The translations under genes and the position numbers were made by a program. Below are positions 1-11,375 of a stretch of DNA of 64,000 nt, one piece after another. Source of the DNA: Neodiprion pinetum (lineage: Eukaryota > Arthropoda > Insecta > Hymenoptera > Diprionidae). Position 1 is the stretch's first letter; every line of letters begins with the position of its first letter. The notes beneath the pieces are model-generated. The model had not been told where the DNA came from. It saw only the letters and a list, made by a program, of their open reading frames with translations, and ran no database searches. The stretch spans positions 26,205,456-26,269,455 of the forward strand of contig NC_060233.1 of the NCBI RefSeq assembly GCF_021155775.2, in the 5' to 3' direction.

Positions 1-3000
1 ATATTTTTTCAGATTAAAACAAAATTGATATTCTTCGTACTTTTAATTGTAGGATTAGTCAGGAGAATTTCGAGTGTGGACATCTCTGAATCTTTCACAC
101 AACAGTCAACAACAGTCAATAGTCAATAAGAACAATTGATATTGTCAGTTATTTGTGATTTAACGTTTCTGCAACATCAATTCCAAGGATTCGTCGATTC
201 TTTTTTGAACTGTCTTTTCGCATTAGTTATTTTTCATCACGGTTGTTTTTTTTTTTTTTTTTCTCTTCAACTTAAACGAGGATGAGAAGTCGTTAGTGAG
301 AAGGTATAAGTAGTCCTTTTACCAACAGCGCTGAGTACGAGCAGAGAGAGCAAAGTATAATGGAATATTTTCAGTTCGAGTGATTATACCTCGTTACTCG
401 CAAAGTATCAAGCGGAGGTGAAGAGGAGGAGGGAAATAATTTGGCGACTCGGGGCGCTTTTGATGGTTATAAATTTAATTGGTGGTAATAATGGAAAGGA
501 TTCAAATATTTGCCAGAGCCTTTCTACCGGTTCAGCAGATACAGACGGAGGTAATCTGGGTAAGGAATCATGAAAGCGGAGAACTCGACCCTCGTCTTTT
601 AAAAATCTTTCTAACGTAAAGTCGTTGATGAGTGCTCTTGAAATGTATTGCAAAATTTTTGTTTTTTTACACTCGCAAGCTAGTCAGCAACGTTCGAAAA
701 TGTTTTTCTACTTTAAATGTCGATTGAGGAAGTCGACTAGCAATTTTCCGCTACTGCCTGAACTTGCTGCTCCTTTGACAGCTAAATGGTGGGACGTTTT
801 CACCAACCTAAAAACGCTTTTCGTCCCTCCTTTTCCCTAATCTCCCCAGTTACTTCCCTGGGCAAACACTTCGCTGTTCGCTGAATTGTTTCTAATTAAA
901 ATGTATATCAGCCCTGTTAAGTTTTGTCACCGAACCGTTATCGCGCCTCAAGTTTTACGCTGTGTACACAAGCGCTTTTGGATATTCAAAGAAAGAGAAA
1001 AAGACAGAAAGGGAGAGGGTGAAAAGGTTATTAAAACAAAACAGGAACCCTGGGAATTGCTGATAGCAAGTACCTTTTTTATGGGGTCTCATTAACAGAG
1101 CACTTACTCTGAGATGTAGTTATGTGATGCTCATACTGAACGTATCTCGTTCCGAAGGTTTTGCGTAAGTCCGTTGCATACATACGCGTGTTGAAATTTG
1201 ACACAGATAATTTTAAATAACAGTAACAAATGAACAGTTTCACAAATTTTACTGGTTTTGTGCTGTATTTGAAAGCAAGAGACTTTCTGAATTACAAAAT
1301 TTCACCGTGTAAAAGAATGAGAGTAAAATTTTTTCCTTCTAACGAACATACGGTCTATTTCTTAGGTCAAAAAAAAAAAAAACTGAAGAGTATCTTGTAT
1401 CTTGTAAAAGAGCTTTTTTATACCGCGTGGCTTTTCGTGGTTCCCTAAAAATATTGTTCACTTTACCCAACCATTGAATGTATTCATAACTTGGAGCGAT
1501 CGTTCCGCAGAACAGTAATAACCCGGGGTGTAATTATTTCGACTAATTTCGACTTAAGAAGGAGCTGGCAATCAGCAGGGAGGTTGTAACAACCGTTTAT
1601 TGCGAGAAGTATTTTATATTTTTCGTTGGGGAAAGTGAAGTAGTTAGTAGAAAAGAGGATGCCGTACTTTTGAGGGTGTTGAACCTTTTGTCTTTTGTTG
1701 AGAAACGTTGATCTTTTCTTCTTAAATAGTGTATCTTGACTTCATCTGTCACGGTTTAAAGTTTGGAAAAGATAACTTGCTTTCGAAGCTTGCCGTCAAG
1801 TACAAAGGTGAGATTGAAAAACGAGTAATTGCAACGTTATTCTTTTATTAGCTCTACAATTTTGATACAAGGAATTTCACACTCAATGGACAATTTTTCA
1901 TTCCGTTTTCTCAATTTCTCTGGAGTAATGGAGGAAGCATGTATCTTATGATCCCTAAGTTGAGGAAATATCAGCGCCCGTCTTAAATCGCTCAAGGCTT
2001 GATGTTCAACGTCATTCAATTTTCTAACATATCTGTTTTAGTTTACGATTGTAAACAGCAGTGAGACATTGAATTGCTCAACGATTATTACAGGCACCAA
2101 GCCTAGGTACGATTTGTGACGATGTATCCTGTTCAAAATAAATAGTGAGAATATAAGGTCTCAGCGGATAAGTGAAGCAGTAGGCTTACATTTGAAGGAG
2201 AACGGTCTAATTTATATCTGTGCGAAACTATAAATTCCAAAAGTTTAATCTCACAAAATTAATCAACAGCCCGTTTAATTCGACGCTCAACGTGAAAAAA
2301 AAAGGAAAAAGAACGGGAAAATCATTTTGAACACTCTAACTAGCAAATAATAATATCAATTATCGATGTCCATTCAATACACGACGTCATTAAAACGCTC
2401 TAGTCTCTCATATATATTTTAATTGTTATTGTTTTATTGCTTCATATTTCTCTCTATTTACAATACTTGTCGTTTTTTGTTAAAATTTAATTATAGTTTT
2501 ATTTATACACTCTCTGCTGTCTATTTATATTTCATATTTAGAACTATCAAGCCAAGTTTGTTAGCTTGCGACGAGTAGGAACGATTCAGTTTATGTTATA
2601 TTACAAACTTTATGGTATGACTCGTTAATAATCAGCTAAATAAATGAAAAATCGGTTTTTCTTGACACTGTCTCAAACTATCTCGTGCATTTTTCTTATT
2701 GATTATCAAAACCTTACAAATTTAGTTCTCTCTTCACGATCTGGTCGCTGAATTATTTGATAAAATACATATACACGAACACTTGGTCCAACAAATTGTA
2801 CATCAAGTGGCGATTACTATTTTTATTAGTCACACCCCTGTATCTTCAATTATTTATATCTTACGATTAAAGTGATCGATCAAACGGTGTTTATTAATCG
2901 AAAGCTCAGACGGTATAGAAAAAGACAGTATTTGCGGAATGATTATAAAAAAAAGAGATATGTCTTCATTTTGAAAATTGTCAAAATGTGACTTCTCCCT

Positions 3001-3427
3001 GGTTATCCCATACCCATTGCGCCTCTTGGTGGTTAAGATTTTTTTGCGATATCTAGAGCTATGCAGCCATTCGATTAATGGGATTTATTTCCTTCATAAC
3101 TGTTTGGTCTGTACTTTTTATTACTAGCTCTTTTGGTCGAACTATTGACAAGTGAATCTTAAGCTGAGCATAGACACTAGATTTCCGAATGTTCGCAGTA
3201 AATCTGGCTTCAGTTTGAGTAGAAAACTGGACACCGGAAGAAAACAAGCGAGAAAATAGAGAATAGATACGTACGCGTATAAAAGATACGCCTCGAACGT
3301 TGACTCATTTGTAAAATTATTATGATTTCCTGAAAATTTGCGGTTTGAATTAATCGAAATTGTAGCAAACAAGCAAGCTGGATCCACTTCGTACCGTCTG
3401 TGCGGTGATCGGAAAGTGGCAGGACCT
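1..3427. other. AT-rich non-coding stretch, probably Lar intron
   Basis: No exon, RNA gene or transposon was recognised. There are simple runs only (T run 247-262, A run 1370-1381). Short open frames here have no protein-like character. Its place downstream of the Lar Ig1 exons on the minus strand makes it most likely part of the following Lar intron. Confidence 0.5.
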
Positions 3428-3527
3428 NNNNNNNNNNNNNNNNNNNNNNNNNNNNNNNNNNNNNNNNNNNNNNNNNNNNNNNNNNNNNNNNNNNNNNNNN
3501 NNNNNNNNNNNNNNNNNNNNNNNNNNN
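3428..3527. other. Assembly gap, 100 N
   Basis: Exactly 100 consecutive N. A round 100 usually marks a gap of unknown real size. It lies in the intron 3' of the last visible Lar exon and abuts a GA dinucleotide repeat, a plausible cause of the assembly break. Confidence 0.99.
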
Positions 3528-3547
3528 GAGAGAGAGAGAGAGAGAGA
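3528..3547 (+). repeat. (GA)n microsatellite at the gap edge
   Basis: About ten GA units start directly after the last N, so the true repeat may extend into the gap. Confidence 0.9.
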
Positions 3548-6500
3548 ACTCGGGACAGTGTGTATGAATTTCAATTTACGTTTTGGTCGCTTAATGGTCC
3601 GAATGGGACAAGCGCGAATGGAGAACGGTGCGTTATCGCATGGGATGAACGGAAGAGAGAGGAGTTGTACGCAGAAACTCCAATCAGTCGCTTTCATCGC
3701 GTTCACAAAATATTGGAAAATTTAATGGACGTGGGGTCTCGGAGTAGCGGGGGTGGACGAAAAAAAAAAAAAAAAAGAAAAATTGAAATTGTACAATATC
3801 GAAAACAACCCTTTTACGAAAATATAATATTTATTCAACTTTATCCCCTATAGGCTACGTTCCTGATACGCGTGCTCCATTTCCTGCCGAGAAACGTACG
3901 AATAATTATCTTGATTAAATTTGCAGTCGTTCGGAGGAAATCTTTAGGACTCTTAGTTGCGATTTCATTGAGAGTCCTCAGTGTCATTTGCCAAAAACTT
4001 GAGTGATGTTGTTGCGTGAGTCCGAGTGTCGTTGCTGATTTCGGAACGGTTGGACGGTTCTTTTTCCACAAACACGGATACTGGAGAGCAGCGAAATACC
4101 AAGAGACCACTTGACGCCTTACATAAATTAAATTGAAAGCTCTAAGCTCCAAGATATCGGAGGTAAAATGTCACGTGCATACGTATAATTCCGTACACTA
4201 TTCTGATTCTTGATGAATCCAAGGAGGAGTGATTAACTTCACGGAAAAAACGCCCCCCGAACAGAGTGAGAGAGACAGAGGTGGTTAAATAATCGCAACA
4301 CGTCATGTTTGTTGCACAATTCCAAAATCATCTTGTTGCTAGCCTGTTTATTTTGGGTAAAAAATACGCTCACTCTAAACCATTGAAATTTCAGGTGTTA
4401 GAACATATCCTTTATCATCGTCACCCGCGCTGCGGATGACTAATGAGAAAAATTAATTGAGTGGTGAAAATAATTAATAAAAAAGACACAGGTCAGTTTC
4501 ATAGTTGCGTAACAAAAAGTGTAAAATTTGATGCCATTTAGCATCTCCGGTTGACGTAACTTCTCAAGTAATTCAATCGCAGTTTATTTTTCCTATTATT
4601 TCAACAGATTTGCCATTGATTGTGATAAAGTATTCAACCTATCCAGAATCTGAGAATTTTCAAAATTTTACGACCATTCAAAATGTAGAAATTACACAAG
4701 TTTCACTGATCACCTTGCCATGCTCTTTGAAGATAATTTCTTTGTCTGGCGATAAGATTTGGCCCCTTTAATCACGGCGTCAAATAATTAAGATATCTGT
4801 TGACTGTAGTCCGAATCAGGGTAGATCTGATCCTACTTTGAGAGAAGTTTTGTCCGTCGTTTCTTATTGAGAATCGAATTTCAAGAAACACCACTACTGC
4901 GTTTCGCTTTGCAAAGGGTTTTCTCTGCACAATGCCAGGAAGTAAATAATTAATTTTGCATCGCACGCCCACTTGCCAGCAACGTGAGCAACGGCAGGAG
5001 TACTCGTCGAGCTCAAGGCTCGTCAACGACAAACAATTTGTTTGAATCAACGAGGAAAAGTAGATATTGCGCACGGTTCAGTTTATCCTCGACGGTGTAT
5101 CAGTGTTCATTTTTACATTATCGATGGAGTTGGACTGACGAACTGAATTGAATGATTGGGCATTTTAAATTCCACAAAAAAACAAAAAGAAACATAGTCT
5201 GTGCTTATCTTCGGCAGAAGAGGTTATTAAATTCAATTAAACGCAGCACGAATATGTATATTGCATAAAAGGTTCTGAGGTGAAACGTAGCAAGAAACGG
5301 AGAGTTTTTCAAATTACCAAAAATATATTCACTTACATGAGCGAGAAAGCAAAAACCAATGCAACGAGTTATTCGCTTGATAATTTTATTTGAAACGCGT
5401 ATATTCAATTTAGTTTGATCATTTACGTTTATTCTGAAAGAGTTTTGCTCACTTGCAGCGAATCGTCGAGTTAAATATTAACAATTATTTTTCCAGCAAA
5501 TCACGGCCGTTGTGCATGATATTACGCCCGCCCGATGGGATTCTACGGCTGGGCGAATCAAGTTTGCGCAACAAATAAATTGAAACTCGGTAGAAGTCCG
5601 CTATCACGATCCGTGTAAGCGGAGGGAAAGGGGGGTGGGGGGGGGAGGGGAGGGGATAACACCGTCCCTGGATCACGTACGCGCCCTGTTTTTTTTATTG
5701 ACATATACACACGCGCACGGACAGAGAGATAAAATTTCAGGATGGTTGACAACCGGAAACCGCCGCCGTCTCCTTCCCACTTCGAAAACCGTGGATGCAA
5801 GGACTGGAATTCTTGCAGATGGAAATACTCTGGGGGCTAGTTGAGGAGGGGCGGAAGAACGGGCGTTGTCAGGTGTAGTTTTACGATTTGAGTTTTGGCA
5901 AGTTGCTCGCCTCGTAAACCCAAAACAACCCTAACTAGTGCCTACCTGATATCTTACCAACCCCCCAAAACACTCCATTCGCTTCCGTTTCTACCTATTT
6001 AAGCCTTTGTCAGGACTGAAAAGTTTAATCGTAAGTAAAAGTACGCCCTCCATATTATTCTCGTGGCGGTTTGCTAGCCATGCTTTAAAATAATGCGGCT
6101 GGGGTTGATTTCGCACGTTTGTTTCAAACGCAATATTAACGAGATGAATTAACTAGAAATCAGAAATAGCAGTAGAGTGAGTTGAATTTGAAGGTTCTCC
6201 AAAACAACATAGTACATTATATACGTCGAGTATATTCACACTTACAGAGAAAGATATACTTATTACAGTTCGATAATTTTTTTTCTTTTTTGCAACCACT
6301 ACCTGGAAAGTTCGATTTACGAAGCCTGTGGATCGTACGCAAGTGCTTTCTTTCCGTGCAGTGCGGAAAAACAGCTTATTTCTAAACGGGTGTTGTAAAA
6401 TGTACTATTTCATGCTGCTGATTGGACGAGTCACAATACGGTTTTTTCTGTATCATATCAAGTACAAACAGTGGCATTGAGAACAATCAACGGTTATACC

Positions 6501-7480
6501 GAATCAAATGATTGGGTTATTTTGTATCGTTGTATTTTGTGTCAGTACGAACGAATTGCATATTTCTGGAATGTCAATATAGTCACTGATAGCGTGTGTA
6601 GATTTGTAAATAGCTTCGGTGATGATCCATCGTTTACCGTGAACATTCGCATCGTTTAATGTAACAAAGTTGCGTTCACTTTTCACTGTTCAATATCGTC
6701 AGAATAACGCGAATTATATTTTCATCGGTATTATACCCTGTCATAGAGAACAGGCTGAATGCACCAATCAGTAAATGACCATTTCAGTGAACTTATTAAA
6801 GCTTTCAAATAATCATTCACTAAAGGAATTTGATCGGTTTGTATTTTCAATTGTGTAAAACTAAAATAAATTTCTGCAGCAGCTGGGAACAATGAATTCG
6901 TTATGTATTTGAACGTCACAACAGATTGCATTTTGAATAAGAACAAACTGCAAACGATTCCGGTTTTAGAGGATTAAATCCACGCTGGCTGAACTGGTGG
7001 TCACATATGGTGGACGTAACATGTATAGAGACGACTCGTAAGACGAAGATAGAATGAGATGCTACGTACAAGTATTTTGGTGTGTCCGGAATTTGGTCGA
7101 TGATCAATAGGGTAGTGTGAAAACTTACGAGCAATAAAATACAAATGTTTGTTCTCGATTTAGTTTCTCAATCGATCGTAATTGGATGACCCGCGTAGTT
7201 TGAGTTGTTTTGTGTCCGTAATATTGAGAATGTAATTTTTCAAGAAATTGCTTCATGGTTATAAAGGAGTGCATAAGTTGATAAGTAGTTCAACTGGCCT
7301 GGCTACTTAATCACCAGGCACACATGGTGCAACGTCATCGTCAGTCCAATCCTATAGACTTGGTGCTTGGTGCCTGTATTCCCACTTATAACATGCCAAA
7401 TATTGAAACGATTTCCACACCACCGACGTATCGTAACAAATAATGAAAAGCAAATCAAAACAGATGTAAAAAGGACTCAC
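3548..7480. other. Non-coding stretch, probably Lar intron
   Basis: No exon was recognised on either strand. An A run lies near 3761-3777 and a G-rich tract at 5624-5655 (listed separately). I looked for the Lar Ig2 exon on the minus strand and did not see the expected Cys and Trp landmarks. Confidence 0.5.
5624..5655 (+). repeat. G-rich tract with five G runs (quadruplex-type motif)
   Basis: Five runs of at least three G are separated by loops of one to three bases (AAA, T, A, A), which meets the usual G-quadruplex pattern on the plus strand. In the Lar transcript sense (minus strand) the tract is C-rich, so any quadruplex would form in the DNA template strand and not in Lar RNA. Confidence 0.75.
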
Positions 7481-7639
7481 GTTCGTGGACGGTGAGCTTG
7501 GCATCAGCCGAAACGGCATCGCCGACGCCATTTTCAGCAACACATTCGTAGGTGGCATCGTCTCGAACATCGCGCACAGGTTCGATCCTCAAAAAAGCGC
7601 CACCGGGGTAGGATTGCACCAAGTAACGAGGCTGGGATG
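7481..7639 (-). CDS. Lar: Lar exon: C-terminal half of Ig domain 1 (receptor-type tyrosine phosphatase)
   Basis: This internal exon encodes 52 complete codons plus split codons at both ends. Read on the minus strand it follows a good 3' splice site (ttctttttcag) and ends at a consensus donor (gtgagt). The peptide carries GGAFLRIEPVR, then DDATYECVAENGVGDAVSAD, then KLTV, the E-F-G strands of the first Ig domain of insect LAR-type phosphatases. The cysteine in YEC is the second half of the Ig disulfide. Both flanking introns are phase 1, as is usual for Ig modules. Lar is a type I membrane receptor with three Ig domains, fibronectin III repeats and two cytoplasmic phosphatase domains. Ig1 binds heparan sulfate proteoglycans such as syndecan and Dally-like in flies. 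Those roles are known for the family; the exon limits are read from the sequence. The exon for Ig2 is not within the 7480 bases to the left. Confidence 0.93.
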
Positions 7640-8541
7640 CTGAAAAAGAAATTGAGTCAGAACCAAGGATTGAAAGAAGTAGTTGCCAGGTTCACGGGAC
7701 ATGAAGCAACGTGTTAATTGCAGGAAGTCAATTACCCGCAAAATAAGGAAAAATGTAATACATTACTTGATTACAATTGAGAAAAGCTTGCGAGATTTCA
7801 ATAACATCCAGTTCTCCAGCCTCAATTCCGTACCCCTCTCTGGTCCGTTACTTCAATTACTTCTACGACGCTCTTTGTTTGTGTGTTTACCCGATATGGA
7901 GCATAATTTCAATCCACTAGTGTTTGTCTGCTTATAAAAACTAGGTGCGATGAAGACGGTGCGAAATTATCAACAACGGGAGAATTTCGAGATGTTTTGG
8001 TCGTGCCGTACAGGTCAAAACCACATAGACCTTGAATAATTTTTGATGGACAAAGTACAGAAGCATCTAGAGCTTGTAAAATGGCTATCGTAGATTATTA
8101 CAATATAAAAAACGAAACTAGCGAAAAATAAAAAAAAAAAAAAAATAAATAAATAAAACCTTGTCTCTGAAATGACATGAATACCAGCAATAATGGTGAG
8201 GTAATGGAAAACCGTATGAAACCGAGGTGTTTGAACTAGCATGGAACTGTTCATTTCGCCCTAGCTTTGCAGTAATTTCACTAAATCCTGAAAATTATTC
8301 AGCTGTGTACATTAAGCGTTCACCACCGGGCTAAAGTGCTTGTTCCGATTATAATAACATGCTTTGAAAATAATAAGCAGAATTGCTTTTGTTTGTTAAT
8401 AAATTAAAAAAAAAAAAGTCAGCAATCAAAATCATTCGACATTATAAATTTTGTTCCTCAGCTTTTCTTTTGGAAAGATTGAAAAATAGAGTGAAGGAGA
8501 GAGAAGGCAGAAGGGAAAAAATTGTTTGAATATTTACTCAC
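7640..8541 (-). other. Lar: Lar intron splitting Ig domain 1 (902 bases)
   Basis: This is the phase-1 intron between the two Ig1 half-exons, bounded by gtgagt and cag on the minus strand. It is AT-rich, with an A/T run at 8125-8158 and another A run at 8406-8417. I see no exon, repeat family or structured element in it. Confidence 0.85.
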
Positions 8542-8673
8542 TTGTTAATTTCTTGGTATTTTTTCGCCACTGTATCTGGGGCTGGGGATCTCCACGGGCG
8601 TCACAGTAAAACGACGCTATTCCACCAGCCTTGACATGCTGCGATCGCGGTCTTCTCAAAATTTCCGGTGGAT
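8542..8673 (-). CDS. Lar: Lar exon: N-terminal half of Ig domain 1 (receptor-type tyrosine phosphatase)
   Basis: This internal exon has 43 full codons plus split codons. It begins after the acceptor tttttgttcgcag and ends at the donor gtgagt, both on the minus strand and both phase 1. The first codon is completed as Asp (GAT) if the previous exon supplies G. The peptide opens DPPEILRRP and continues with SFYCDARGDP and the core tryptophan in IQWRKN, matching the start of mature insect Lar. The cysteine in FYC pairs with the one in the next exon. The basic RKNTKK segment corresponds to the lysine-rich loop that binds heparan sulfate in LAR-family Ig1 domains. Joining to the 7639 exon keeps the frame and restores one Ig domain. 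The signal-peptide exon must lie further right but was not found. A Tc1 transposon ends 85 bases before the acceptor. Confidence 0.93.
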
Positions 8674-8758
8674 CTGCGAACAAAAATAATTTCCCTCCTC
8701 TTAACATTCATTTCATTGCCATTATCCGCATGCGTAAAACAGAATTATATCGAAGGTA
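8674..8758 (-). promoter_or_regulatory. Lar: 3' splice region upstream of the Lar Ig1a exon
   Basis: These 85 bases lie between the transposon's TA target duplication and the exon. They include the T-rich tract (attatttttgttcgcag on the minus strand) and must contain the branch point unless the transposon supplies it. Confidence 0.6.
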
Positions 8759-8966
8759 AAGTAGCGTTCAAAAGTATTTTGAAAAACATATTAATTGGAT
8801 TAATTAAAAACAAATATGAAACATAAAAATCAATCATTTGTTTTATTGATTGATATTCAATGTTATACAGAACAGTGACCAAGTATAGCCCTTGTTCGCA
8901 ACGTAATAGAGTGTGAATTTTTTTTTAATGTGGAAAATGGTGGAGCAAAAGTATTTTGACATTGTT
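8759..8966 (+). repeat. Left inverted repeat of the Tc1 element, with inner direct repeat
   Basis: The outer motif is at 8759-8790. The inner copy, with core GTATTTTGACA, is at about 8943-8965. A middle block ACAGTGACCAAGTATAG at 8872-8888 matches the reverse complement of 10060-10077 on the right. The spacing from the outer end to the middle block is about 50 bases longer than on the right, so this arm has gained sequence or the right arm has lost it. Confidence 0.8.
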
Positions 8967-8996
8967 GAAAAAAACGTATTTTTTAACACATAATTA

Positions 8997-9862
8997 TTAT
9001 CTACCGTAATAAGAAAATAAATATTTAGTGGGATATCCTTTGGATTTTATGACAGCCTCACTGAGTCGATTAACTTTTGGAATCGATCCATCGGAATTTT
9101 ATCCCACTCACTTTTGAGAACTTCATAAAAAGCGTCTTTGTTCGATTAATTTTTTATTCTTATTCTGCGATCCAAATGTTACCACAGATGTTATATAGAA
9201 TTCAAATCTGGACTTTGACTTGACCACTCTAAAACCTTGACTTTTTCGCGTTTTAAAAAATCACTAACGTACTTGGACTTGTGTTTGGGATCGTTATCTT
9301 GTTGAAAATACCGTCCAGCTGGCGCGTGGTGTTTAGCGTATGGTAGCATTTGAGTCTTCAATACTTTTTCGTAAACGAACCGATCCATATTTACTTCGAT
9401 TCGAACAAACTGTCCAACTCCAGAGTGTGAAAAACGTCCCCAAACCATCACACCGCCACCTCCATATTTGACCGTGGGAATTTGGTACCGATGGTAATAT
9501 TTTTTATTTACAGGACGTCGAACATACTTGATACCATCAGGATGACATTAAATTAAATTTGCTCTCGTCACTCCAAAAAATTTTAAACTCATTGTATCAT
9601 TACAGCCGACTTGCGAACATCACTTGATGATAACTTTTTTATGATATGATCGAATTTAGGAGACGTTTTTTTTTTTTTTTGGACGTCCACTGCGAGGCTT
9701 ATTTTCGACAGTCTTTTGTTTATTATACAATTTATTCCGTGCACCAAAGAGTTGACGAGACACTTTAAAAATACGAGCAACTTCGGTCTGTTTCAGTCCT
9801 TGCTTTGGTGAATTTATCACGGCTTTTCTGAAGTCACTGTAATATGCTTTACATTTCGGCAT
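8997..9862 (-). pseudogene. Tc1 transposase relic (DD34E family), multiply disrupted
   Basis: It starts at ATG 9862 with MPKCKAYYSDFRKAVI and a helix-turn-helix region (QTEVARIFKVSRQ), then an AT-hook-like GRPKKKK. The frame then breaks at a 15-base homopolymer (9666-9680). After the break SSSDVRKSAV is followed almost at once by WSDESKF, so roughly 60-70 residues of the usual middle region are missing. The first catalytic Asp is in SDESKF. The second is in QQDNDPKH near 9291. Exactly 34 residues later the catalytic Glu position of PDLNSI-x-HLW is a TAA stop (9191-9193). The tail continues in other frames with EWDKIPMDRF and SKGYPTKYLF to a stop at 8997. Further in-frame stops occur. Tc1 transposases are about 340 residues, so this copy is short and cannot be active. 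Confidence 0.92.
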
Positions 9863-9946
9863 ATTGAAATAATCACTGTAAGTAAATATCCGTAGAAATC
9901 AGAACTAACAAGCAACTAACGTCTACGAATTCACGGAGCTAACTGC

Positions 9947-10137
9947 GTGTCAAAATACTCTTAAGCTCGCTGAAAGTTACATTCTTCCGGCAGCGCAAAG
10001 TGTAAACAAACAAGTCGAAACCTGACACGTTCAAATAATCGCAGTTATACTGCTCTTCACTATACTCAAGTCACTGTCCGATAGTGTTTTATTTTAAGAG
10101 AAATTTTATGTTGTCAAAATAGTTTTGAGCGCTACTG
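9947..10137 (-). repeat. Right inverted repeat of the Tc1 element, with inner direct repeat
   Basis: The outer motif lies at 10106-10137. The inner copy at 9947-9968 (reverse complement core AGTATTTTGACAC) repeats it in direct orientation. The middle block at 10060-10077 pairs with 8872-8888 in the left arm. Confidence 0.8.
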
Positions 10138-11344
10138 TATTTTCATACGAATAACAATAAGAATAATGTCGACAATAATGATAACAATAAGGTAATAAAT
10201 AATAATAATGATAATATCAACACAATAGCACGGTATAACGGCGGAAATGATCTATATTAAATATGACGATCACGTCCCTGACACGTGACGAAGAAAATGA
10301 ATATATGACAATAAAATGAACGTGGATTGGATACAATCTATGGATATAATGCAGTCCGTTGCAAGTTAGGATCAGAGATATTTTCTTCGATAGTTTGGTT
10401 TCCTTCTTTTTTTGTTTTTTTTTTGTTTTTTGGAGAAATAAAAAATAATCTTGTGCTCTGCGCGCTGCGTTGCAGGTGGTGGGAAAATTTGTATATATGA
10501 AGCGTAATTTCATCCGGAATGAAAATTAGAGCAATGTCTGCGTGAGGTTGAAACGAAGGGATTAGGTACTCTCGGAAAATTGCCTTGGCGAAACCAGAAA
10601 AACGTTTAGTTTTGACAATCAAAATTTTTTCACCCTGAATAAATTTTGAGGTTAATGTACAACCCACAAAAGACCTTGTGCTGGAGTAACCACAAATTTT
10701 AATCAAACTATTTTGCATATACAAAACAACGATATTTTAGTCATGTCTAGGAGAAGGTTTGACACTGCATAGTTCTAAAGTTTTTTACCGAGAATATTTT
10801 ACCACTTTAACATAAAATTTTCTAGGTTCACGATGTATATGTTATTAGGTAAGTAAAATTATTTAATTGCGGTAATCAATTAGTGGTTCTCACGATTTTG
10901 TAAATTTGACTAATCTTGATCGGCCAGATGGACTTACTGAATTATTAGAAGCAATTTAGTCGAATCTACCAGGGAGTGCTTCAATATTTTGATAATACCA
11001 TGAAAAAGTATTAGCATCTTAAATTTATAAAATTAAAATCGACATTTCGTATTTACAAGTATATTTGATACGATGAAATTATGCTATTGGCAACAAAATA
11101 TTAGATTCCCGCATAAAAAAAAAAAAAGAAAAAAAAGCTCTAGAAATACGTCTACGAATTGATTTTTTTTTAAAAGAAAGAAATTTTCTCCGAGTGCTTA
11201 GGACAAAGCAGGGCGAACGTATCGGGCCGATAGGTATTTTAGATTATTGGCTTAATCGCACGATTTGTCCATAAATTTACAGCGCGTATGTTTATTTGTA
11301 ATGACACGTTAAGCGCACCTGCGGGATCCGGTAATATAAGCATA

Positions 11345-11375
<31 letters not shown>

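Larger units (their letters stand above)
8759..10137 (-). mobile_element. Tc1-family DNA transposon (IR/DR type), inactive, complete ends
   Basis: The element is 1379 bases long and flanked on both sides by TA (8757-8758 and 10138-10139), the target duplication of Tc1/mariner elements. The left end reads AAGTAGCGTTCAAAAGTATT. The reverse complement of the right end reads CAGTAGCGCTCAAAACTATT. About 23 of the first 27 bases agree, and the right end keeps the family's usual CAGT start. Each terminal inverted repeat is about 200 bases and has a second copy of the terminal motif at its inner edge, the IR/DR layout known from Minos and Sleeping Beauty type elements. The interior carries a broken DD34E transposase on the minus strand, the same direction as Lar. 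The multiple lesions show an old copy. Confidence 0.93.
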
